64,000 nucleotides of DNA from Liolophura sinensis (taxonomy: Eukaryota; Mollusca; Polyplacophora; Chitonida; Chitonidae), in NCBI RefSeq assembly GCF_032854445.1, contig NC_088307.1:26176046-26240045 (forward strand). The letters are read 5' to 3'. Made by a program: the position numbers and the translations under genes. The stretch's first letter is position 1; each line of letters starts with the position of its first letter. The notes beneath the pieces were generated by a model. That model was given only the letters and a program-made list of their open reading frames with translations, was not told where the DNA came from and did no database searches. Positions 51,501 through 63,100 of the stretch are shown in pieces.

Positions 51501-54500
51501 TATTCAGCCGAGATCATACTCTATCGCATGTTGGTGCTATATAGAAAACGTGCAATACAGAACTCAGAACACCTAACTCGTCTGATTAGTTGATAATTGT
51601 GGGGTGAATTGTAAAAGCAACTGAAACCCGCCACGTATATAGAATACATATCATTAAACACACACATTAGTTAAATGTTCTCACCACTGGCCAGCCGACT
51701 CATGACGTATGCTGTCGCAGGATCGAATCCAACTTCTGGTTGCTCAGTTCGGAGTCAAACAGCTAAATGAAGATCGAATCATAAGCACCTTAGAGTATCA
51801 AGCATTAAACGCGTCATTCATTTATAGAATGGATCTAAATGTGTTCCTGCTGGCATGTGTGTACGGGCTCACTCAGTTTGATCTGAAAATGAATATGTGA
51901 TCTTTCAGGGGGTAAAATATTAACGAGACCCAACGATATGCAATAATGATACCTGCTATTTAATCAGCCAGACATACATGTAGAACTGAATTGTAGGGCC
52001 TGTACACGATATCTTAACGGATTTTGGATTCGAAATTCCAGAAACGGGCGCAAGAAAATTTAGCATCATTCTTGCATGTTTGGTATGTAGGATGCGATTT
52101 TTCCGGTAAGATTTTGGAAAACTGTACAACCACATTATCGATCAGTTTGTTTGATTAACAGCTATCAACGCCGATGGCAAGCGACTCTTTAATAGTGACG
52201 GCAAACGAGGGGGTGGAGGGCGATTCACTGCCGGGGATGTCTCCGCCTACTACATGCCTTCCGAAACAGAGACGGTGAAGATTGAAGGGCCATTGTCCAG
52301 TGACATAGAAGCTCAGGTGCCAGTCCACATCATTGATAGTCTATGGTTGAGAAGCATGAAAGCATTTGGTCATCTCTTCGTTTACTCATTCAACCGACAC
52401 GGACGTTTTTGGTTATGTAATAAGCGCTGTTATATACATATGTTTTCAAGGAATCTATATTTATCTTTTCATGGAAGGCCAGGATGAACAAGGATCAAAC
52501 GCTCGGATACATTCGCCCACAACACACGAAAAATCTACTTAAGGATTATACGTTTCGACGAAAGCAGTTGCTTTATTATGGAGAGTGTAACAGGAATTGT
52601 TATTGTTCAGTCAACCACAAACACGAAAAACCCACTGGAAGTTGATACTCAAATAAGTTTTCCGAGTACCAGCCAAAAAACGAAAATGTCTCCGTGGAAT
52701 CGTACACATTGTAGCTAATTTATCGCTCTGCCTATACAGCGGTAAAAGGTTTGGGGGAGCAACACCGTTTAGATGGTTCTCAGCAATTTTATTAGTGTTT
52801 TTGTGTCGTAGGTGTGTCATATTTATGACTCTTCCCTTCACTCAAAAACATCACCCACTCAATACATTGAATGATGTTTAACGGCGTGCCCATGAGTTGT
52901 TTTCTCCCATTAAAAGACGGCAAGTTTTACTGGTGTAGAAAACCGGAATGTCCTCTATAGACTACCGACATTCCTAAAAAACTTCTTGATTTGAAACTGT
53001 GGCCGAAACAGGGAGAGTTGGGTACTAACACCCACTTGATTTAAGCTAAATATTCATAAGGACACCAGAAACACCAATAAACAAAAAATGGAGAATTAAG
53101 CAGTAAGAATATTTCGTTACACAGAATAAATGTTCACGTAGTTGTTCCAAGTACTGTCTATATGCATATGTATGGTCAATAACAAGACATGCATCAACGA
53201 ACTACTAGACACCAACTTATGGTCAACTTGAAGAAAAAAGAACAAGTTCAAGGCCCCCGCCTTTCCATAACTACATTGGTAATTACATTGTTGGGGCGTC
53301 ATGAATAGTGCTTTGGCATATTTTTCCAGTGAGGCAGTACTAAAAACAAGTCTGCAGCGGAAAAAGCAGATTGCAAGTTGACGCCATATATGACCCATTT
53401 AATTTTGAAATTAGCATTAAGTCCCAAATCAAACAAAGGAAAAAAGGAAATATAAAAAGCCCCCAAAACAATCACATTCTATAGTAACAAAATATAGCTA
53501 TTTGCATTTCGGCTCTAAGAGAATGCATCCTTCAGTGTCAATGTTTTTCAGGTATGGCGTAATTACAACGACGATGAGTATTACGATGTCGCCCCTGACG
53601 TGTACTTTGAGTACCACATGCCTTTGAACGATGACGAGCCCATGGAGTACGCCTGGGCCACTAAGACTACCCAGTGCAGTAAAACATGTGGTGGAGGTGA
53701 GTCCAGATTGGGGGGCGATCAGCAGAGTATTGAACCACTTGGTCCTCTTTTCACCCAAAAATGAGGTGATACAGAATTTGGCGGGAGCAAAGTTATCCCG
53801 TATGCAGATAAATTGTAGGATAACACTCCAAAAATGAATTTGTTAATTTTAACAGAAAGTCTGTTATTTGAGTGATGCTATAATGTATTCTGCTATTACA
53901 GCAGATTATTCTGTTAAATTCAACACACATTTTCCATTAACTCAACATTAAGATTGTATTAACCTAACAGGTTGGTATGTTAAATATGGAAGGATATTGT
54001 GTTACAATAACAGACTACATTCTAGCATCACTCCAGCAACAGACTTTCTGTTAAAATTAACAAATTAACAATTTTTTAGTGTAACATAATGCGAATTCAT
54101 GACAAAAGCCCCGGCCAACAGAAGCCCCGGTGGAAGCCCCGGTGGACAAAGCCCCGTCGTCTTAAGTAACCGAGAAGACTTATCCAACAATCTAACAAAC
54201 ATGGTGTTTAATATTTGTTGACGGGAATTCATATACTGTCTCTTTCCATCTAACAGTATTGTCATCAAAGCGTATCCCACTCTGTCACTCGACTTTCCTC
54301 TCATAAGCGTTGTTCAAGTACGTTTTCAAAATAATATGGCCAAACATGACTGTCTCTGATGTCTCTCATATTATTATCGATGCTTTTCGTCGAACAAATA
54401 TAAGTTTATTCTACCACTATACTTAATTTGTTTGGAGGAAATATTTTAGTATAGCCTACAAGTTATAGCTTACTACGATACACAATATCACCTCGCGTCT

Positions 54501-57500
54501 GCCGTAAGGTATGCAGTTTGAGTCAGCTTACAGGCATCGTATGCAATTTTATATGTTCACTATAACAGATGTATTTTAAAATTTTGATTATTTAGAAATT
54601 TAAGCCAAATCACATTATTGTTCACAAGAAAAATATTATTTTTGAATTCTCTTGAAAAAAGAAAAAAAATTATTTTTATAGCTGACTATTTTTTTGCTAT
54701 TTTATATGCCCTATATGGATGCATATGATAAATCTTAACGTTAAATCGGAAACTTTCTGTATTGATTGCGTAGATTAAAATGTATATATTATTCCTCAAG
54801 TTCGGGAACACTCTACACTATGAAAGACTGAAACATGCAAGTTTTTTTCTTTTGTTTTCCTGAGGTTGAAACCACCACTGCTGCGAATATTTGGAATCGA
54901 CCATTTTCTTTAGAGGTTTTAGGCTATAGATGTATATAGATTTGTGTTTGTAGAAAAGGAAAATAACTTGATGAATTTCCACTTTTTTTATAGATTTATG
55001 TGATTGTTGTCGAAAGACTTTCTCAAGAATGCTTATTTTATTGGATGGCAGTCAGTTTTATGAGTGGTAGAAACCTAAGGGCACTTAATAAACCCTCTGA
55101 CTTAAAGCCGCATTAAATTATACCCTCTCTCTTCAATCACGACTTTGTGTATTCGTAGGAGTTCTTCAGCTTTCCGTCAGCTGTGTTCGCCAGGGGGATG
55201 GAATAACGGTAGAAAGGAGCTTTTGTGACATCAGACAACAGCCCAATGAGTACGGGGCGTCCTGCAACGAACAAGCTTGTCCACCAAGGTCAGATAAAAA
55301 TATATTTGCATAATATCATGGTTTATTTCACCAGCTTTTTTGTTTCTAGGGTCTCTCCAGTAAGTTTTCAAAAGCTCTTAACAAAGTGAGATCAAATATT
55401 CCTTGTTCTAGACAAGCTCGCTATGAATGGGATTACAAGACAACTTAACCGCTACCTTGAGGTTGAAAACTCATTGCATTTGTTGTTATAATATTCTTCA
55501 GTATGGCTTAAAACACCAATCAAATCAATAGATAAATGAATCAATATATTAATGTCGTACTTCCTCCAGCCATAAAACTACCTACACTCTGCATAAGATA
55601 CATACTCTTAACAAAACAAGGCAAATAAAAAATATTTCGTTATAATTTATTTGATTTATTTGATTGGTGTTTTACGCCGTACTCAAGAATATTTCACTTA
55701 TACGGCGGCGGCCAGCATTATGGTGGGTGGAAACCGGGCACAGCCCGGGGGAAACCCACGACCATCCGCAGGTTACTGTCAGACCTTCCCACGTACGACC
55801 GGAGAGGAAGCCAGCATGACTTGAACTCACAGCGACCGCATTGGTGAGAGGCTCCTGGGTCATTACGCTGCGCTAGCGCGCTAACCGACTGAGCCACGGA
55901 GGCCCCTATTTCGTTATAAACACGCCTTCTCCAGATACATACTTAAATGATCAGATTTTGATTTCCTTAACAAACCTACGTATAATTAGTTCCTTTTACT
56001 GATGGACCTGGTTGTCCACATATCTGGTAACTTTCTGGAGCAATTTCTTTAAAATATATAAAAAAAAAACTTGCAACGGCTAAGTCGTCTGGCGGACTCC
56101 ACTCTTTTAAATAGTCAGCTTACCTACATGTACACGTGAACCTGACACGAGTCCGTCAGATGACCTCTTTTCAATGAAAATTCTAGCACAAATCAAAAGC
56201 TTTGTTTCATGGTGCCAATGATTGAAATGAAGTGAAATAATGGGCAAGCGTGTATTCTGCAACTGCGTGGGCAGGAATTTGACTGAACAAAGAGCAGGCG
56301 GGAATATAAATGTTTGTTCAGAGCCATTAAGCACATAAATTTGCAGAATCCCTGATCTCTCAGCTGATTTATTTATTGTTTTTTACTAGTTCATATTTCA
56401 ACTAGGTAAAGTTCACTAAATTCGTCAGGTAATATTTTGAATAGGCATTCATATTTTTCTTAACTGTGGTAACGTCCGTCACGCTAGTCATATCATTATG
56501 TTGATACGTGTAGGTGGCAGGCCGGATCGTTTGGCAAATGTTCTAAAGAGTGCGGGGGCGGGTTAATGAATAGGGTCGTCAAGTGTGTACGTGTACTGGG
56601 AGAGGGACAGACGCAGGTGCCGGAAAGCCAATGTTCCGGCATGGAAAAACCACCGGTACAAATGACGTGTAACAGAAAGCCGTGTCCTGGAGTTTGGTGG
56701 TCGGGCACATGGTCAGCTGTGAGTGTTTCTTTTTATGGAAAGAAAATTTTAATAATTCATTCTTTGTGAAAAGATGACAACTATGGCGGGGAAGAGCATT
56801 CGGATATATAAGGGTCGAGCGATCACTACACAATAAAGCACAAATATATTTTAGGAAATCTCCAAACAATATCTTTAATCCATCTTGCATTGCTTGTAAT
56901 TTGAATTTGAATGGCTTCACTGTACAGGGCATGGCTTTATGCATGGAAAGAAAACTTGTTTGGATAACAGCAATCACTTCAAATGCGGCAAAGAAGAGCT
57001 TAAGTCGCTCTCGTACATGTACAATTTCAGATAGAGAGTTTCGTGTTGACACTCTTTTATCACTGAAGGTAAAAAACCGTCTTACACGCACAGTATCACG
57101 TGACCTGTCAGTAATGTTTTTATTACATGTACAATAACATAGACGCCTGAAAAAAGTTTTACAAAACGTACTTAGAGTAGACGAACAATAGAGAATATTG
57201 ATGTGCTGAAGTTTGCGGAACTTTAGAAGTTCCTAAAGGGAAGCAATGTCACTTGTGTATCCAGAACATGGCTAGATAGGTGATCAGTATATTGATGTCA
57301 ACAAATGTCGCCTGCCATATTTTTTCAAGTCATATAAGACAATGGGAATATTTTTAACTTTACCTGAAAATCTCAATATTACTCTAATAATTTAGCAAAA
57401 TCTGACTGAGAGTAAGCCATTCTGTTTTACGTATTTATAAAATAAAATGGAACTATGACACCTGAGTCTACATGGACACTAGGAGACGGCGAAGATAGAT

Positions 57501-60080
57501 AGTAAAAACATACTGTAACCAGACTTATTGTGGGTAAGTTATATACGATATACGATGAATACAAGGATACGCCATACATGTCGAATCTGAAGCTCAGATT
57601 TCACCCAACTAATGATGTGCTTTTTTGTAGTGTTCGTTGACTTGTGGTCGAGGTCAGCAGTCACGTGACGTGGAATGTCACCGTGATGAGAGCAGTCGTG
57701 AAAAGCTGGATGACTCGGAATGTATATCATTGGACAAACCAGCAGCGATCCAGGAGTGTGTACTGAAGACCTGTAAAACCGGAAGAAGTAAGTCTGACAT
57801 CTTAAAACGGGCACCGCTCCGGATATGGAAGGCATATCACACAAACGATCCTTTTTGTAGGAGCCTCCTGACCACTAAGATGGCTTTCTTCAGTCCAGTT
57901 AAGTGGCCTCCGTGGCCGAATGGTTAGCGCTAGTGCAACGCAATGACTCAAGGGCCTCTCGCAAAAGCGGTCGCTGTTAATGTTAGCTCCCTCTCCAGCC
58001 TTACACTGGAGGTCTGTTAGAAACATGCGGATGGTTGTGGGTTTCCCTCGGGCTACGCCTGATTTTGACCCATCCTAACGCTGCCCGCCGTCGTAGAAGT
58101 CAAACATTTTTAAGCAAAGCGTAAAACACCAATAAATAAATAAATCAGCGGAATCCAGCTCTTGCTGCTTTGGCTGAGGCCGGAAGTCAGGAATTTTACC
58201 AAATAGTTTACATGTACCGCAACCAAAACACTGACTGCCTTTGTGAAAGTAAAAATATTCTGAAATACTAAATATTGAAAGCAGACGAAACCAGATTAAA
58301 GAAGGAATGACAGCCACATTTGCTTTAGTCTAGTGTTGTGTTATTTAATTCGCTGGAGTGTTGGGAAAATATCCGGCAATAAACAGTTATCAGTAAAACC
58401 AAGAATTGATAGCCACTTTTGTCTAGCTAGAGTCTCTAATTTCTGTGTCTGTTTTCCCCATTCTTAATACCCTAGGTGGTACTGTATGTATGGACAAGAA
58501 AGACTGCACAGTGTACGACGTCAGCGCATGTTCCGAGTACCAAGAGTTTATGGAGATCAACTGTCCACTTTTTTGTGGTTTTTGCGGTGAACCTGATGGT
58601 AAGAATGATTGCTTGATTGATTTACATAGCAGATGGTAACAAGAATTGAAGTGAACACAACATACGGCCCAGCAAATGCATTTGATTGAAATGTATAAAA
58701 GAAACGGTGAGTGTAACCCCTGAGGGGAATCTTTATGGGTGTTGGTGATAGGTTTGTGATTACCATGACAACTGTGCAAGTGGACAAATGTGTCCACCAC
58801 GAATGAAAACTTTATGCCGAACCCAGTTGGAGTTGTATCCCGGACACGAAATCATTTCTATTTATATTGCATATATAAGGAAAACAGCTACTCTGTTGCC
58901 ATGACAACCGCGAAAATGTGAGTCGCAACACATCGTCATTTGTGTATCTACATGTATTTATCCACCAAAAATTAAATCTATATGTGGAAAACTGTTAGAG
59001 TTATAGCCTGGACACGAAATCATATCTATTTATATAATATACATAGGGAAAATGGCAATCTGGTAACCATGACAACCGCGGATCTGGACAAATGTGAGTC
59101 GTGACACATCGTCATCTATCTATGTATGTATCTACCAAAAATGAAACTCTACACAGAAAACTGTTAGAGTTGTAGCCCAGACACAAAATCATATCTGTTT
59201 ATATAGTATATATAAGGATATGGCTATCTGGTTATCATGACAACAGCGAAAATGGACAATTGTGGGTCGCAACACATCGTCATTTGTGTGTGTATGTATC
59301 CACGAAAAATAAAACTCCATGTGGAAAAATGTCGCAGCATATTTACTTACACACGAATTTCGCACAAAATTCGAGTTTTAATAGTTTATTGTTTGGGACC
59401 CCAACTGTTTGGCTCTGCCCCCCTCCCCCATTGACACTGTTCTCTTTAGTACAGGGGATTCAAGTTTATACCGGCCGTCTCGAATATACGATGTTTTGTT
59501 TTAATATAAATTACTTCACTAATTATTAAATAACAAGCCAGCTTAGAGGCATTTATGGGAGATGTGCCGACAAGTATATATATATGCAACACATTGCTTT
59601 CTGTGAAGTCCACCGCGCTGTACATGATGGCTCCATAGAACCGTGGCGGTGTTTCAGAATTTGGAAACGGACCCGAGTTCTTTGGCTTATCATTAAATAT
59701 ATCACAGTTTCATGTTGGATACAAAATTATGCAGGAATATTTGACTTCATTGTGTGATGTTTGTCAGCCTGCGTGCTTATATACGCTTTAAAAATCTCTA
59801 TTGAATAGAATATCTAATGAGTCTTATTGGTACATCACACAAGGCCTACAATTTATAAAATTTGAACTCCTGTCACCTATAAAGGTCAGCATGTTAATGT
59901 TTTTCTCTTTAATCTCGAGTCCCTAAATTGTTTCCGTAATTTCACAATTGTCGATTCCATCATTTATTATTTATTTTCTACGCACAAAAACGTGTTTTTT
60001 TATAAGACAAACACAATCATATGTAGCCCCTTAATATCCGCATGAAGACATGCCACGTAGGCCCCAAGCCTATATCCGAT

Positions 60081-60166
<86 letters not shown>

Positions 60167-63100
60167 TTGCATAAAATCAAGCTATACAATGTATTACATA
60201 TTTAAAGAATATTATTCTGCATATCCATGTATAAATTATAAAAATACAACAAAGAATGTAAAAATCAAACCCGGACATTTTTGATACCAGTAAAAAGAAA
60301 TCTTCAATTTTCAAAAAAAGAAATTTCAGTCCGGTTTTTCCTGCTACTATAGAATAATTACCTTTCACAAAATATCAGCCGCATCTCTGCACACGTTATG
60401 TTCGAAATAGGTAATAAAGTTCTGAAAATTTATAGAGAAAGTCGCTGGAATAATTCAAGGCCTAATGTGCGCGTCGGCGTATAGTGGGCGTGTGATACAC
60501 GGACCATCTGACCAGAATGGGCGTAGGATTGATGGTTAGGATCCGGCTCTACCGAACATTAAAGCTTCACATTTATGCGCAAGCAGAAGACTTTCATCGC
60601 CTAACTGATAGATGAATTGAATCTGGATTTCAATCTTTTCTTTTTGAATCTATGGACTCTATTGATGTCATATGTTGGTAATTACGAAATGCAAAGAAGC
60701 AACTTCAAGAAATAAACGTCTCTTTTATATGCTGCATTCTGTGAATCGTTGCTTTTTATCTTGGCAGTCTCATCCGAGCAAGGTAATCCGCCGAACACTG
60801 ACACGTGTGCAGATAAAACCGACTGCACTGAGTATGCGGCCGATGTTTGTGAATCCTACAAAGAGTGGAGTGAAATAAACTGTCAAAAAACCTGTAAGTT
60901 TTGTTCGCAAGCCGTTTCTGGAAAAAGCTCAACACAAACGGAGACGACTTGTAGGGACCTAGCTGACTGCACAGCCTACGGAGATGACGTGTGCAATCAA
61001 TACGCTGAATGGTCGGCCAAAAACTGCCGGAACCATTGCGGAATTTGTTCCGGTTCTGGCGAAAGTAGTTTGGAGCAGCCGTCAGAAGGCTCTTGCATGG
61101 ACAAAGACGTCGACTGCGCAACAGGATATGGAGACAATGTGTGCAGCGAGTATGCAGAGTGGGCGAAGATAAATTGCAGAAAACACTGCAAATTTTGTAC
61201 CGAAGGTAATTGAAACAGAAGTATTTGATTGAACGTAACCTGAAACGCAATTTCATTTGAGCTCTTGATTTTTTAACATAAAATTTTGCTTAATGGTAAC
61301 ATTTATTAATTTAAATTGCCAATAAGCGCAGCAAGGAGAATTAAATAATCATGTGCCCATAACTAAGAAAACACGTCTCATGAAAAAGCATGGTGTTAAA
61401 TTTTAAAATATGGCATAAAAATATATTAACATGCTTTCTGTAATTGCCAGATTATCTCTTCAGGTTTGACAGAGAGCTCTTGTACTGACAAAACGGAATG
61501 CGAAGACTATGGTAAAGAGGCCTGTACATCATACAGGGAATGGGCGAACTTAAATTGTCCAAATTACTGCGGATTTTGTAAATCATCTCGTGGAAAACGT
61601 ATGTATTTTTAGTTACGACAAATAATTCATTATGTGGCACTTGTCTTAGCGATTCAGTATTTTGTTTCCATTGAACACCTCTGAGCAATGTCAAGGTATT
61701 TATTTATTTATTTGATTGGTGTTTTGCGCCGCTCTCAAGAATATATCACTTAAATGACGGCTTTCAACATAACGGTGGGAGGAAACCGCGCAGAACCCTG
61801 GGGAAACGCACAACCACCCGCAGGCTGCTGGAAGAGCCGGAGAGGAAGCCAGCATTTGCTGGACGTCAACTCACAGGGACCGATATTTATTTATGAATGT
61901 CAACTAAAATTAGCGATGCCGGTAAGACTTCATGAATAATATATAATAAGGATTTGCTAATTTTTGACGACGCTTGTTGGATTGGCGTTTAAAGCCATAT
62001 TTTAACATTTTTGCTCTCCTGTAAGTGGTATCAAGGGCGCCTTGAGTAAACCATCGCCTTCTGACAGGCGCCTGGCAAGCCTCATAACTTAAAATCGAAA
62101 CACACCAGGCTTGGATTCGTGTCTGTAGCCTCATTTTGCACATCGCTTAAGAGTAGGGCTGCTGGAGTATGGGCCTACCAGGATGAGTAGGGCTGCTGGA
62201 GTATGGGCCTACCAGGATGAGTGGAGCTGCTGGAGTATGGGCCTACCAAAATGAGTAGGGCTGCTGGAGTATGGGCCTACCAAATTGAGTAGGGCTGCTC
62301 GAGTATGGGCCTACCAGGATGAGTAGAGCTGCTGGAGTATGGGCCTATCAGGAAAGCTATGGTACATCTATGAATGTCAAGCATATATTTCATTTTTTTT
62401 TTTGATTGCTGTTTTACGTCTTACCGGTACTCAAGAATATTTCACTTATACGATGGCGGCCAGCATTATGGTTAGAGGAAACTGGACAAAGCCCCGAGGA
62501 AAGCCACGATATCCTGTAGGTTGCTGACAGACATTCCCACGTGCGAGCGGAGAGGAACCCCGCACGAGCTGGACTCAAACTCACAGTAACCGCATTTTAT
62601 TGGTGTTTCACACCGTATTCAAGAATATTTCACGTATACGATGGAGGCCAGCATTATGCTGGGAGGAACTGGACAAAGCCCAGGGGAAAGCCACGACATC
62701 GTGTACGTTGCTGTCGGACCTTTCCACATGCGACCGGAGAGGAACCCCGCACGAACTGGACTCACAGTAATAGCATTGCTAGGGTGCCTGTAGGTTATTG
62801 CTGGCTATGAGGCCACGAAAGCCATCTAAATAGATATTACGTAGATGGTTACATTTCGTGGATTGTACACGTTATATTTATTTATTTGATTGGTGTTTTA
62901 CGCCGCACTCAAGAATATTTCACTTAAACGTAGCCAGCATTGTGGTGGGAGGAAACCGGGTAGAAGCCGGGGGAAAATCACGACCATGCGCAGATTGCTG
63001 TCAAACATTCCCGCGTACGACCGGAAAGGAACCTCGCATGAGCTGGACTCAGCTCACAGTAACAGTATTTCTGTAATGTTTCTGCTTCATTGGTGGATAT

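Larger units (their letters stand above)
49926..52161 (+). other. ADAMTS intron 18
   Basis: 2236 bp with a diverged SINE-A (49980-50146) and a full SINE-B (50946-51281). The rest is unassigned. Confidence 0.65.
58599..60767 (+). other. ADAMTS intron 24
   Basis: 2169 bp with a 168-bp tandem repeat (58740-59330) and a CA/TA microsatellite (60080-60165). A possible tRNA-headed fragment lies near 60490-60560. Confidence 0.6.

Noticed and set aside
52254-52487. Extension of exon 19 beyond 52316
   Set aside because: The frame is open to 52487, but exon 20 joins in phase 0 at 52316 with the expected spacer sequence, so the extension is intron.
58476-61598. ShKT domains read as a toxin gene
   Set aside because: They are exons of the ADAMTS gene with matching phases and domain context. 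The ShKT fold is common in non-toxic extracellular enzymes.
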